Of a stretch of DNA of 64,000 nucleotides, positions 54,266 through 64,000 are shown piece by piece. Where the stretch lies: assembly GCA_902712845.1 (NCBI GenBank), contig LR743504.1:385001-449000 (forward strand), in the 5' to 3' direction. Below the pieces are notes generated by a model. The model saw nothing but the letters and a program-made list of their open reading frames with translations, ran no database searches and was not told the origin of the DNA. Position numbers and translations under genes: made by a program. Origin of the DNA: Methylobacterium bullatum (GTDB lineage: Bacteria > Pseudomonadota > Alphaproteobacteria > Rhizobiales > Beijerinckiaceae). Position 1 is the first letter of the stretch. Each line of letters opens with the position of its first letter.

Positions 54266-55240
54266 TCACGGCCGCAGCAGTACCTTGCCCACGGCCTCGC
54301 GGCGCTTGAGGATGCCGAGCGCGTTCTCGTATTCGATCATCGGATAAGTGCCGTGGATCTTCGCCTTGAGACGCCCCTCCGCCACCCAGGCCAACAATTG
54401 TTCCTGGTTCGCCCGGTGAGCCTCGGGCTCGCGCTCCACGAACACGCCCCAATGCACGCCCTGGATGTCGATGCCCTTGAGGAGAGCGAGGTTGAGGGGG
54501 ATGCGCGGGATGTCGCCGGCGGCAAAGCCAATGACGAGGTAGCGCCCCTTCCAGCCGAGCGAGCGTAGCGCAGGCTCGGCGTAGTCGCCGCCGATCGGAT
54601 CGTAGATCACGTCGACGCCCCGTCCCTCGGTGAGCTTCTTGAGGCCCTCGCGCAGATTGTCGGCGCTATAGTCGAGGCCCCTCTCGGCTCCGTGCGCCTG
54701 CGCCACCGCGAGCTTCTCCGGTGAGGAAGCGCAGGCGATCACCTTCGCGCCCATGATTACCCCGAGTTCCACCGCGGCGAGGCCGACACCGCCCGAGGCG
54801 CCGAGGACCGCCAGGGTCTCGCCGGGCTGGATCCGCGCGCGATCCCGCAGGGCATGGAGCGAGGTGCCGTAGGTGATGGTGAGGCCGGCCGCCTGCTCGT
54901 CGCTCACCGCATCGGGCACGGGGGTGAGATGCCGGGTGCCCACCGCGATGCGCTCGGCGCAGGTGCCGTAGGTGCGGTGGACGATGACGCGGTCGCCGAT
55001 CCCGAAACCCTCGACGCCCTCCCCGAGGGCCTCGATGATTCCGACCGCTTCGCCGCCGGGCGAGAACGGGAGATCGGGCTTCACCTGATAGCGCCCGGCG
55101 ATGATGAGCGTATCGAAGAAGTTCAGCGCCGCCAGCGTCACCCGCACCACGGCCTCGCCGGGACCGGCGACCGGATCGGCCACCTCGGCGATTGCGAGAT
55201 CCTCGGGGCCGCCGAGCCTGGTGCAAAGCAAAGCCTTCAT
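54266..55240 (-). CDS. NADPH:quinone oxidoreductase-family protein (MDR, zinc-free)
   Basis: A 324-aa medium-chain reductase of the quinone-oxidoreductase branch. It starts MKALLCTRLGGPEDLAIAEV, keeps the substrate segment NFFDTLIIAGRYQVKPDLPF, the Rossmann motif AVLGASGGVGLAAVELGVIM and the YDPIGGDYAEPALR block. Structural zinc Cys are absent. The physiological substrate is unknown; a quinone or enoyl compound is likely. It is convergent with dnaE2, 15 bases apart. Confidence 0.93.
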   Translation of the reverse strand: MKALLCTRLGGPEDLAIAEVADPVAGPGEAVVRVTLAALNFFDTLIIAGRYQVKPDLPFSPGGEAVGIIEALGEGVEGFGIGDRVIVHRTYGTCAERIAVGTRHLTPVPDAVSDEQAAGLTITYGTSLHALRDRARIQPGETLAVLGASGGVGLAAVELGVIMGAKVIACASSPEKLAVAQAHGAERGLDYSADNLREGLKKLTEGRGVDVIYDPIGGDYAEPALRSLGWKGRYLVIGFAAGDIPRIPLNLALLKGIDIQGVHWGVFVEREPEAHRANQEQLLAWVAEGRLKAKIHGTYPMIEYENALGILKRREAVGKVLLRP

Positions 55241-55319
55241 GCCGATCCTCCCTTGAGCCGCAGCGCCTTCTGCTTGAGCGCGCTTGCACCGATTGGCGGC
55301 ATCGGCGCAAGCGGCGGCG

Positions 55320-55889
55320 TCAGCGGCGCTCGTAGAGTCCGGTCAGGCAGCCCTTGGCGAGGACCCGACCCGTCATGGCCTCGATGAGCGCGGCACGTCC
55401 CGGACTCGCCGGCAGATCGAGCGAAGCACCCAGGGCGTAGATCTGGAACAGGTAGGCGTGGGGGCCATGTCCGGTGGGCGGGTCCGGCGGCAGCCATTGG
55501 TCCTTGAAGAAGCTGTTCTGCCCAAGGTCATGCTGCGATCCCTCACCGGCGGCGCTGGCGAGGGCGCCTTCGGGAAGGCTTTCGCTTGCGGCGAGATTCC
55601 AGGCGATGAGATGGACGAGGGGTTTCGGAGTCGGGCTGCCGGCATCCTCCACCAGAAGCACCACGCGGCTCGTACCGGCTGGCAGGCCGCTCCATGACAG
55701 CGGCGGCGAGACGCCCGGCCCATCGGCGGTGAAGCGCGCCGGCAGGCTCGCCCCGTCGGCGAAGGCCGGACTCGTCAGCGAGATCGTCTCGGGCACGCTC
55801 CCGAAATCCTGGTGGTAGGCGGTTGTGTCGAGCCCGGCCTTCAGGCCCGACAGGGCCGCGCCGACCGCGTGCGGTAGCTTTTCCAGCAT
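55320..55889 (-). CDS. YbhB/YbcL (PEBP, Raf kinase inhibitor-like) family protein
   Basis: A 189-aa protein with the phosphatidylethanolamine-binding fold: LTSPAFADGASLPARFTADG, GVSPPLSWSGLPAGTSRVVL, LVHLIAWNLAAS, and HAYLFQIYALGASLDLP. Bacterial members have no firmly established ligand. There is no signal peptide, so it is probably cytoplasmic. It lies on the same strand as the quinone oxidoreductase and the ubiG gene, with 49-base and longer gaps, so it may be in one transcript. Confidence 0.93.
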   Translation of the reverse strand: MLEKLPHAVGAALSGLKAGLDTTAYHQDFGSVPETISLTSPAFADGASLPARFTADGPGVSPPLSWSGLPAGTSRVVLLVEDAGSPTPKPLVHLIAWNLAASESLPEGALASAAGEGSQHDLGQNSFFKDQWLPPDPPTGHGPHAYLFQIYALGASLDLPASPGRAALIEAMTGRVLAKGCLTGLYERR

Positions 55890-55938
55890 GACGTCTCCTC
55901 GTCGATCCGCGTCGTCAACGAGGAGAAGCGCACCCGGT

Positions 55939-56685
55939 TCAGGCCGGACGGGCGGCCGCGACCATGTAGTTCACCGCAATGTCGCGGGCGGGCCGCCAGC
56001 TCCCGTCGAGGGGATTGAACACGACGCCGGTGGTATCGGTGACGGAGAGGCCGCCGCGCGCGATGGCGCGGGACAGTTCGTCCGGCTTCACGAACTTGTT
56101 CCAGTCGTGGGTTCCGCGCGGCAGCCAGCCGAGGACGTATTCCGCTCCGACGATGGCCAGCGCGAAGGAGCGCATCGTGCGGTTCAGGGTGGCGGCGAAC
56201 AGGAGACCGCCCGGCTTCACCGCCTGGCAGGCGCTGGCGACGAAGGCCGGCATGTCGACCACATGCTCCACCACCTCCATGATCAGGACGACGTCGAACC
56301 GCTCGCCCGCCGCCACCACTTCCTCGATGGTCTGAGAGCGGTAATCCACCGCCACGCCCTCGGCCTTCGCATGGGAGCGCGCCACGGCGATGTTGGTGGG
56401 CGCCGGATCGAGCCCCGTGACGCTGGCGCCGAGCCGCGCCAGGGGCTCGGACAGGACGCCGCCGCCGCAGCCGACATCGACGATGGTCAGCCCCTTCAGC
56501 GGGTAGGGCATGCGCGGGTCGCGACCGAACGTCCGGCAGATCGCGTCGCGGATATAGGCGAGGCGCACCGGGTTGAACCGGTGCAGCACCTTCATCGGCC
56601 CGTCCTCGGCCCACCACGTCGCGGCGATGCCCTCGAAGCGCGCGACTTCCTCGGCGTCGATGGAAGAGGATGCCGCTGGGTTCAT
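55939..56685 (-). CDS. ubiG: Ubiquinone biosynthesis O-methyltransferase
   Basis: Methylates both hydroxyls in the ubiquinone ring pathway. The 248-aa protein has the family opening RFEGIAATWWAEDGPMKVLH and FNPVRLAYIRD, SAM motif VDVGCGGGVLSEPLARLGA, EVVEHVVDMPAF and the post-motif TLNRTMRSFALAIVGAEYVL. ATG 56685 is preceded by GGAAGGTCAGG and is preferred over 56775. It is divergent from lysC, with a 190-base shared promoter region. Confidence 0.96.
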   Translation of the reverse strand: MNPAASSSIDAEEVARFEGIAATWWAEDGPMKVLHRFNPVRLAYIRDAICRTFGRDPRMPYPLKGLTIVDVGCGGGVLSEPLARLGASVTGLDPAPTNIAVARSHAKAEGVAVDYRSQTIEEVVAAGERFDVVLIMEVVEHVVDMPAFVASACQAVKPGGLLFAATLNRTMRSFALAIVGAEYVLGWLPRGTHDWNKFVKPDELSRAIARGGLSVTDTTGVVFNPLDGSWRPARDIAVNYMVAAARPA

Positions 56686-56875
56686 TCGCCTGACCTTCCG
56701 ACCCGGATGCGGGCTATCCCGCCCGCATGCCCGATTGTTGACACGTCCGAAGTGCCCTTGTACCCGCCGAAGCACCGGCCGGTACAGCGGCGGGACGCCG
56801 CTCCGGCTCGAAGCCGATCAAGCGCCGCGCTCCCGGCGGACAGCCGGCTCTGGAATGGATCGACGCGGACCCGAC

Positions 56876-58111
56876 ATGCCCCGTTTGGTGATGAAGTTCG
56901 GCGGCACATCGGTGGCGACCGTGGACCGTATCCGCAACGTGGCGCTCCACGTGGCGCGGGAGATCGAGGCCGGTTACGACGTCGCCGTCGTGGTCTCGGC
57001 CATGTCCGGCAAGACCAACGAACTGGTGGCCTGGGTCAAGGACGCCAACCCGCTCTACGACGAGGCCGAGTACGACGCCGTCGTCGCCTCGGGCGAACTC
57101 GTCACCGCGGGGCTCCTCGCCACGGCGCTCCGGAAGAACGGGATCAAGGCCCGCTCCTGGCAGGGCTGGCAGATCCCGATCGAGACCTCCGATGCCCATG
57201 GCTCGGCACGGATCGAGGCGATCGACCCCAAGAATCTAGATGCCGGCTTCGCCCGCGGTGAAGTCGCCGTGATCGCAGGCTTCCAGGGTATCCATGCGGA
57301 GACCGGCCGCGTCACCACGCTCGGCCGGGGCGGCTCGGATACCAGCGCGGTGGCCATCGCCGCCGCCATCGGCGCCGAGCGCTGCGACATCTACACCGAC
57401 GTCGACGGGGTCTACACCACCGACCCGCGCGTGGTGCAGAAGGCCAAGCGCATGGAGCGCGTGACCTTCGAGGAGATGCTGGAGATGGCCTCCCTCGGGG
57501 CCAAGGTGCTCCAGGTCCGCTCCGTCGAACTCGCCATGGTCCATCGCGTACCGACCACGGTGCGCTCCAGCTTCGACCCGCCCGACAACGCCCGCACAGG
57601 CACCCTCATCTGCGACGAGGACGACATCGTGGAACAGCAGATCATCACCGGGATCGCCTTCTCGAAGGACGAGGCGCAGATCACCCTCCGGCGCGTCAAG
57701 GACAGCCCCGGCGTCGCCGCGGCGATCTTCGGGCCGCTGGCGGACGCCAACATCAACGTCGACATGATCATCCAGACCGTGTCGGGCGACCAGTCGACCA
57801 CGGACATGACCTTCACGGTCCCGTCCGCCGATTACGACCGCGCCCGTACGATTCTCGACGCTCAGAGCGGCATCATCGAATTCGCCCAGATCGAAGGCGC
57901 CACCGATGTCGTGAAGGTTTCGGCAATCGGCGTCGGCATGCGCAGCCATGCGGGCGTCGCCGCCAAGGCTTTCAGGGCGCTCGCGCAGAAGGGAATCAAC
58001 ATCCGCGCGATCACCACGTCGGAAATCAAGTTTTCCGTGTTGATCGACGCGGCTTACACGGAGCTTGCCGTGCGCACGCTCCACTCGCTATACGGCCTCG
58101 ATCAGGCTTGA
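56876..58111 (+). CDS. lysC: Aspartate kinase
   Basis: First enzyme of the aspartate pathway to Lys, Met, Thr and diaminopimelate. The 411-aa protein begins MPRLVMKFGGTSVA, carries TLGRGGSDTSAVAIAAAIGA and the two ACT regions (VKDSPGVAAAIFGPLADANI; GVGMRSHAGVAAKAFRALA) for feedback inhibition. ATG 56876 is chosen by family N-terminus; the frame is open from 56573 over the ubiG 5' end. It is divergent from ubiG and 73 bases before ptsP, a conserved order. Confidence 0.97.
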   Translation: MPRLVMKFGGTSVATVDRIRNVALHVAREIEAGYDVAVVVSAMSGKTNELVAWVKDANPLYDEAEYDAVVASGELVTAGLLATALRKNGIKARSWQGWQIPIETSDAHGSARIEAIDPKNLDAGFARGEVAVIAGFQGIHAETGRVTTLGRGGSDTSAVAIAAAIGAERCDIYTDVDGVYTTDPRVVQKAKRMERVTFEEMLEMASLGAKVLQVRSVELAMVHRVPTTVRSSFDPPDNARTGTLICDEDDIVEQQIITGIAFSKDEAQITLRRVKDSPGVAAAIFGPLADANINVDMIIQTVSGDQSTTDMTFTVPSADYDRARTILDAQSGIIEFAQIEGATDVVKVSAIGVGMRSHAGVAAKAFRALAQKGINIRAITTSEIKFSVLIDAAYTELAVRTLHSLYGLDQA

Positions 58112-58184
58112 GCGCCGCCCCCGTCGCCGCGCACGAAACTTGCGCATGCGGGCCTCGGGGGACTGAATTCGGATCGAGGAGACC

Positions 58185-60449
58185 ATGCCTGCTGCGCCCG
58201 GAGGCCCGCGCCTGCTGCTGCGCCGCCTCCGCGAAGCGATGGCGGAGCCGGTCAGTCCACAGGCACGTCTCGACCGTATCGTCACCCTCATCGCGGCGAA
58301 CGTCATCGCCGAGGTCTGCTCCGTCTATGTGCTGAGCGATGACAACACGCTCGAGTTGTTTGCCACCGAGGGCCTGAACCGTTCGGCCGTCCACCTGACC
58401 CGGATGCGGGCCGATGAAGGCCTCGTCGGCCTCATCGCCAAGACCGCCGAGCCGCTCTCGCTCTCGGACGCCCAGTCGCATCCCTCCTTCTCCTACCGGC
58501 CCGAGACCGGGGAAGAGGCCTATCACGCCTTCCTCGGCGTGCCGCTCCTGCGCGCGGGGAACACCCTCGGCGTCCTCGTGGTGCAGAACCTCACTTACCG
58601 GGTCTATTCGGAGGAAGAGATCGAGGCGCTCCAGACGACGGCGATGGTGCTGTCCGAGATGATCGCTTCGGGTGAACTGCAATCCCTGGCACCGGGCGCG
58701 GGCTCGGCCGCGCGCCGCGCCGTGAGCCAGCGCGGCGTCGCGCTCGCCGACGGCATCGGCCTCGGGCACGTGGTGCTGCACGAGCCGCGCATCATCGTGA
58801 AGCAGCTCATCGCCGAGAACCTGGAGCGCGAAGTCGAGCGCCTGGAGGAGGCCATCGGCGAGGTCCGCTCGGCCATCGACGATCTCGTGGAGCGCGGCGA
58901 CAGCATCGGCACCGGCGAGTCGCGCGAGGTGCTGGAAACGGTGCGCATGTTCGCCCACGACAAGGGCTGGCTGCGCCGGATGCGCGAGGCGGTCCATTCC
59001 GGCCTCACGGCGGAGGCCGCCGTGGAGCGTGTCCAATCGGACAACCGCGCCCGCATGATGCGGCAGAGCGATCCGTACCTGCGCGACCGGCTGCACGACC
59101 TCGACGACCTCGCCAACCGGCTCCTGCGCACCCTGATCGGCACGGAGAGCAACGGCACGCACCGGGAGCTCCCCGAGAACGCGATCCTCGTCGCCCGCTC
59201 CATGGGGCCGGCGGCCCTCCTCGACTACGACCGCGCCTCCCTGCGTGGCGTGGTGCTGGAGGAGGGCGGCCCGACGAGCCACATCGCCATCGTCGCCCGC
59301 GCCCTCGGGATCCCGGCGGTGGGCGAGATCGCCAACGCCACGGCGCTCTGCGACGCGGGCGATGCGATCATCGTCGACGGGGTCACCGGCGAAATCCAGG
59401 TCCGGCCAGGCCCTGAGATCGAGGCGGCCTATGCCGAGCAGGTCCGCCTGCGCGCGCGGCGCCAGGAACAGTACCGGGCTTTGCGCGACCTGCCGGCCGT
59501 CACCAGGGACGGGGTCGCCATCGGCCTGCAGCTCAATGCCGGGCTGCTGGTGGACCTGACCCATCTCCATGAGACCGGGGCGGAGGGCATCGGCCTGTTC
59601 CGCACCGAGCTGCAGTTCATGGTGGCGCAGCGGATGCCCTCTGCCGCCGAGCAGCAATCGCTCTACGAGGCGGTGTTCTCGGCCACCGGCGACCTGCCGG
59701 TGACGATCCGCACCCTCGATATCGGCGGCGACAAGATCCTGCCCTACATGCCGGCCCTCGAGGAGGAGAACCCGGCGCTGGGCTGGCGCGCCATCCGTAT
59801 CGGCCTCGACCGCCCCGCCCTGCTGCGGGTGCAGCTGCGCGCGCTTCTCAGGGCCGCGTCGGGCCGGCCCCTCAAGATCATGTTCCCGATGGTGGCAACC
59901 GTGGACGAGTTCGTCCGCGCCAAGGCCATCGTCGACCGCGAGAAGGCGCATCTGCGCCGCCACGGCCATGTCCTGCCGAGCGATTGCCGCCTCGGCGTGA
60001 TGGTAGAGGTGCCCTCGCTCCTGTTCCAGATCGACGAGATCGCCAAGGTCGCCGACTTCCTGTCGGTGGGCTCCAACGACCTGATGCAGTTCCTCTTCGC
60101 GGTCGACCGCGAGAACCGCCGCGTCGCCGACCGGTTCGACACGCTGAGCATCCCGGCCCTGCGCGCCTTCCGCCTCATCGCGGAGCGGGCGACCGCCGCC
60201 GGCTGCCCCGTCACCATCTGCGGCGAGATCGGCGGCAAGCCCCTGGAGGCGATGGCCCTGATCGGCCTCGGCTTCCGCAACCTGTCGATGTCGCCCGCCT
60301 CCATCGGCCCGGTCAAGGCGATGGTGCTCGCCCTCGATGCGGCCGCCGTCACCGCTCTCATCGATGCGGAGATCGAACGGGCGGGCGACAGCGCCTCCCT
60401 GAGGCCGCTTCTCACGGCCTTCGCCAAGGCGCAGGGCGTGCCTATCTAG
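58185..60449 (+). CDS. ptsP: Phosphoenolpyruvate-protein phosphotransferase EI-Ntr
   Basis: Enzyme I of the nitrogen-type phosphotransferase system, which passes phosphate from PEP to NPr and EIIA-Ntr. The 754-aa protein has an N-terminal GAF domain (about 20-160), the swivel domain with active His in GGPTSHIAIVARALGIPAVG, and the PEP-binding TIM barrel with GIGLFRTELQFM, ALGWRAIRIGLDRP, and SVGSNDLMQF. The Cys in GCPVTICGEIGGKPLEA is the catalytic acid. Glutamine or 2-oxoglutarate sensing by GAF is known in relatives. It sits between lysC and prfA. Confidence 0.96.
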   Translation: MPAAPGGPRLLLRRLREAMAEPVSPQARLDRIVTLIAANVIAEVCSVYVLSDDNTLELFATEGLNRSAVHLTRMRADEGLVGLIAKTAEPLSLSDAQSHPSFSYRPETGEEAYHAFLGVPLLRAGNTLGVLVVQNLTYRVYSEEEIEALQTTAMVLSEMIASGELQSLAPGAGSAARRAVSQRGVALADGIGLGHVVLHEPRIIVKQLIAENLEREVERLEEAIGEVRSAIDDLVERGDSIGTGESREVLETVRMFAHDKGWLRRMREAVHSGLTAEAAVERVQSDNRARMMRQSDPYLRDRLHDLDDLANRLLRTLIGTESNGTHRELPENAILVARSMGPAALLDYDRASLRGVVLEEGGPTSHIAIVARALGIPAVGEIANATALCDAGDAIIVDGVTGEIQVRPGPEIEAAYAEQVRLRARRQEQYRALRDLPAVTRDGVAIGLQLNAGLLVDLTHLHETGAEGIGLFRTELQFMVAQRMPSAAEQQSLYEAVFSATGDLPVTIRTLDIGGDKILPYMPALEEENPALGWRAIRIGLDRPALLRVQLRALLRAASGRPLKIMFPMVATVDEFVRAKAIVDREKAHLRRHGHVLPSDCRLGVMVEVPSLLFQIDEIAKVADFLSVGSNDLMQFLFAVDRENRRVADRFDTLSIPALRAFRLIAERATAAGCPVTICGEIGGKPLEAMALIGLGFRNLSMSPASIGPVKAMVLALDAAAVTALIDAEIERAGDSASLRPLLTAFAKAQGVPI

Positions 60450-60548
60450 CGAGCGTGACGGCGTCTTGCCGACCGCCACGACCACCCCCACGGACCCGGC
60501 ACGTCCGTCGGACATGCGTATTCCACAGTTGAGAGTATCCTCCGGGCG

Positions 60549-61630
<1,082 letters not shown>

Positions 61631-61634
<4 letters not shown>

Positions 61635-62593
61635 GCGAGCCCGGCGGCACGCGACCAGGCGTGACGGAAGACGACGCGGCGAGTGGCGGCATCGATCCTC
61701 GGCAGTCCCGCTCGCAGACTCTACGCCACGCCGTTGCGGCTTTGTCCCAGGTCGGGATCGACGGTGGGGCAAGCGATGCCCGGTTCCTCCTCCTCCACGT
61801 CCTCGGCATCACGCCGACCGAACTCACCCTTTCCGGTGCTGAGCCCATTGGCGAGCAGGGTGCCCTTCGGCTGGGGGAAGCGATGCAGCGGCGCCTTGCG
61901 GGTGAGCCCGTGGCGCGCATCCTCGGCGAATGGGAGTTTTGGGGTCTCCCGTTCATCCTCAACGCGGCGACCCTGGTTCCACGGCCCGATACCGAGACCG
62001 TCGTCGATGCCGCTTTGGCGCTCCACCCCACCCGCGACCGCCCCTTACGCCTCCTCGATCTCGGAACCGGATCCGGCTGCATCCTCGTCTCGCTCCTGAG
62101 CGAATGGAAACAGGCCTTCGGAGTGGGTCTCGACCGCTCGCACGAAGCGCTCGCCTGCGCCCGGACCAATGCCCGGGTCAACGGTGTCGGGAGGCGGGCC
62201 GCCTTCGTTGCGGGCGATTGGTGCTCCGCCCTCGGCAAGCCGTTCGACGTCGTCCTCTCGAACCCGCCCTACATCGCGAGCGCGATCATCTCGACCTTGT
62301 CCAGGGAAGTTCGCTGCCACGATCCGCTCGGCGCCCTCGACGGTGGCGAGGATGGACTTGGGGCGTACAGACGGATCGTGAGGGAGGTGAGCGGGGCGAC
62401 GGACGGTCGTCCCCTGCTCACCCCGGACGGAGCCCTCGTCTTCGAGGTCGGCCATGATCAGGCCAAGGACGTATTGAGGATCGGCCGCGAGGCGGGGTTC
62501 GCACGGGGGGCCGTGAGGCACGATCTGGCCGGCCACGCCCGTGTCGTCACGCTGTCCGGACTTCCGCCAACAGCCAACGACGACAGGAGATGA
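61631..62593 (+). CDS. prmC: Release-factor glutamine N5-methyltransferase
   Basis: Methylates the GGQ glutamine of RF1 and RF2. The 320-aa protein has an N-terminal helical domain ([20 protein letters not shown]), motif [17 protein letters not shown] and the catalytic [11 protein letters not shown] 61631 overlaps the prfA stop, so the pair is translationally coupled. The C-terminus is [13 protein letters not shown]. Confidence 0.97.
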
Positions 62594-62970
62594 AAAAGAG
62601 CTTGTTGTGGGCTTGGGGAGCCGCTAGTGTCACAGTCAGGTCGCGAACGATCCGTCAAGGCGGATCGAGGTAGAAGTGTCGGCGGCGTCGAGCACGCGAT
62701 ACTTTTAGACGATCTCCCCACCATCAAGCCGATACGCACGAGACGCCGTGTGGAAGCTTGATGAATTGAGTGCCAGACGACCGATGAGCGCCGCACTGTG
62801 AGCGCAGGAATCGGTTGACCGGACATACGGCGAGCACGGCAAAATCGATCGCGGAACCACTGACCGGATCCTACGAGGACTAGGAAGTACCCGAAACGGG
62901 TCCTCCTTCTAGCCTGTAGCCCCGCCGCATCATCAGACGCTCCGATTTGAACGAGGGTCAATCGAGACCG
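62594..62970. other. Intergenic region before the DUF4167 gene
   Basis: About 377 bases. No gene, hairpin terminator or recognised operator is seen. A GAGGG at 62954-62958 could be the ribosome site of the following gene. Confidence 0.5.
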
Positions 62971-64000
62971 ATGAGACCAAACCAGAATAGACGGATGCGC
63001 GGTCGCAACCGCCCCAAAGGTCCCAACCCGCTGACGCGTTCCTACGAGTCCAACGGGCCGGATGTAAAAATCCGCGGGACGGCGCAGCACATCGCCGACA
63101 AATACGCCCAGCTCGCGCGCGATGCGCAAGCCAGTGGCGACCCGGTGGCCGCCGAGAATTACTTCCAGCACGGCGAGCATTATTTCCGCATCATCTCGGG
63201 TGCTCAGGAGCAGAACCGCCAGCAGAATGGTGGGTATGCCCGCAATGGCTACGATGATGACGACGACGGCGACGACGAGGGCCAGGGCGCGAGCCTGGGC
63301 TATGCCGCCAACGGCTACGGCAACGGCTATAACGAGGAATACGGCGATCCGGCCCAACAGCCTCAGCCTCAATCCTACGAGCCCCGCCAGGATACACGGC
63401 AAGATACACGGCAAGATTCGCCGTCGGATCAGCGTCATCCACGCCGGGAGCGCTTCCAGAACCGCAACGATCGCCCGCAGCGTTTCGAAGGCAATCGAGA
63501 CGGCAACCGGCAAGATGGCGGCCGTCAGGAAGGCTCTCGCTACGACGGAAACCGCAACGACGGTGGTCGGCAGGATTACAACCGGCAGGATTCCTTCCGG
63601 AGCGAGGGCAACAGGCAGGAAGCCCCGAGGCAAGAAAACCCGAGGCACGAGCAGCTGCGGAACGAGCAGGCGAGGCCGGATCAGGCGCGCCAGGATTATG
63701 CTCGGCAGGACCAGCCCCGTGGCGATTTCAATCGTGCCCAGGGCCGCAACGAGGGCCGCAACGACAATCCCCGTTACGAGAACCCTCGCAGTGAATTTCA
63801 GGGCGGCGATGCTCAGCCGAAGCAGGATCTGACGTCCCAGGACACCTCACGTCAGGACGCGCCCCGGCAGGATGCTCATCGCCAGGAGAGCCCGCGCCAG
63901 GAACCGGTTCGGTTCGAAACCGCGCGCCAGGATTCACCCCGTCAGGACACCGCCCGCAACGACGCCCGTCGTTCTTCGGAGTCGGCCCCGCGGCGTTCTC
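62971..64000 (+). CDS. DUF4167 protein with RQD-rich repeat tail, 3'-truncated by window edge
   Basis: Open from ATG 62971 to the last base with no stop, 343 codons visible. The N-terminal 70 residues are a conserved basic and helical domain: MRPNQNRRMRGRNRPKGP, then RSYESNGPDVKIRGTAQHIA and AAENYFQHGEHYFRII, typical of DUF4167. Beyond comes an acidic DDDDDGDDE stretch and a long low-complexity tail rich in Arg, Gln, Asp and Asn with repeated RQD/RQE steps. Its place after prfA-prmC is conserved in Hyphomicrobiales. RNA binding is plausible from the composition but unproven; the function is unknown. Confidence 0.9.
   Translation, partial: MRPNQNRRMRGRNRPKGPNPLTRSYESNGPDVKIRGTAQHIADKYAQLARDAQASGDPVAAENYFQHGEHYFRIISGAQEQNRQQNGGYARNGYDDDDDGDDEGQGASLGYAANGYGNGYNEEYGDPAQQPQPQSYEPRQDTRQDTRQDSPSDQRHPRRERFQNRNDRPQRFEGNRDGNRQDGGRQEGSRYDGNRNDGGRQDYNRQDSFRSEGNRQEAPRQENPRHEQLRNEQARPDQARQDYARQDQPRGDFNRAQGRNEGRNDNPRYENPRSEFQGGDAQPKQDLTSQDTSRQDAPRQDAHRQESPRQEPVRFETARQDSPRQDTARNDARRSSESAPRRS

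Noticed and set aside
55917..55941. EcfG-like element upstream of the YbhB-family gene
   Set aside because: It reads TGAAC-N16-CGTT, with the first base wrong and the spacer too short.

Overview
The window looks like chromosomal DNA of an alphaproteobacterium of the order Hyphomicrobiales, most plausibly Methylobacterium/Methylorubrum or a close relative. The reasons are uniformly high GC, the block ahcY - divL-like kinase - tsaE/amgK - murU - addB - addA - trxA, the block lysC - ptsP - prfA - prmC - DUF4167, an Omp25/31-type porin, GTTC-N7-GTTC and EcfG-type regulatory motifs, and a PQQ sugar dehydrogenase. The genus is an inference; no rRNA or tRNA gene is present to test it. Almost everything is core genome. 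I see no insertion sequence, prophage, CRISPR array or tRNA.

Layout. 0-5 kb: an M23 murein peptidase cut by the left edge, gluQRS translationally coupled to a small Cys-rich membrane protein, and a PAS hybrid histidine kinase. 5.4-8.6 kb: trpA-accD-folC operon. 8.9-15.4 kb: porin, trxA, a periplasmic PQQ sugar dehydrogenase and addA. 15.5-18.6 kb: a Co/Ni-type CDF exporter and an RTX-type calcium-binding protein behind a visibly AT-rich leader; this block separates addA from addB. 18.7-29.1 kb (minus strand): ahcY, a DivL-like pseudo-kinase with Tyr in place of the phospho-acceptor His, a TsaE-AmgK fusion, MurU-like nucleotidyltransferase and addB. 30-31.8 kb: divergent hmp and nsrR sharing two NsrR-like operators. 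31.8-44.4 kb: acyl-CoA synthetase, nitroreductase, diguanylate cyclase, a cluster of small stress or exported proteins, glutathione peroxidase, PRC-barrel protein, degenerate receiver, argJ-SIMPL-mutT, a DUF6880-like protein, DUF427 and a BioC/NDUFAF5-type methyltransferase. 44.5-48.0 kb: glycine-zipper protein, comF, HI0933-type flavoprotein and a collagen-like exported protein. 48.2-54.3 kb: SOS mutasome imuA-imuB-dnaE2 with an alphaproteobacterial LexA box. 54.3-64.0 kb: quinone oxidoreductase, YbhB-like protein, ubiG, then lysC, ptsP, prfA, prmC and a DUF4167 protein running off the right edge.

Working together. DNA repair is strongly represented (AddAB for double-strand breaks, ImuAB-DnaE2 for SOS mutagenesis, MutT for the nucleotide pool). 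Cell-wall recycling (AmgK/MurU) sits with SAH recycling (AhcY) and a cell-cycle regulator (DivL-like). Several regulatory circuits can be read from the DNA: NsrR at hmp/nsrR, a LexA box at imuA, EcfG-type promoters at a DUF2188 gene and a glycine-zipper gene, and a dyad just upstream of the predicted ahcY promoter that could be a SahR-type operator.

The least explained items are the RTX gene with two exactly 70-codon tandem modules and a composition shift along its length, the collagen-like protein with perfect 18-bp repeats, a two-copy dispersed palindromic repeat placed directly after stop codons, and the RQD-rich DUF4167 protein. I did not find a convincing wholly new multi-gene system.
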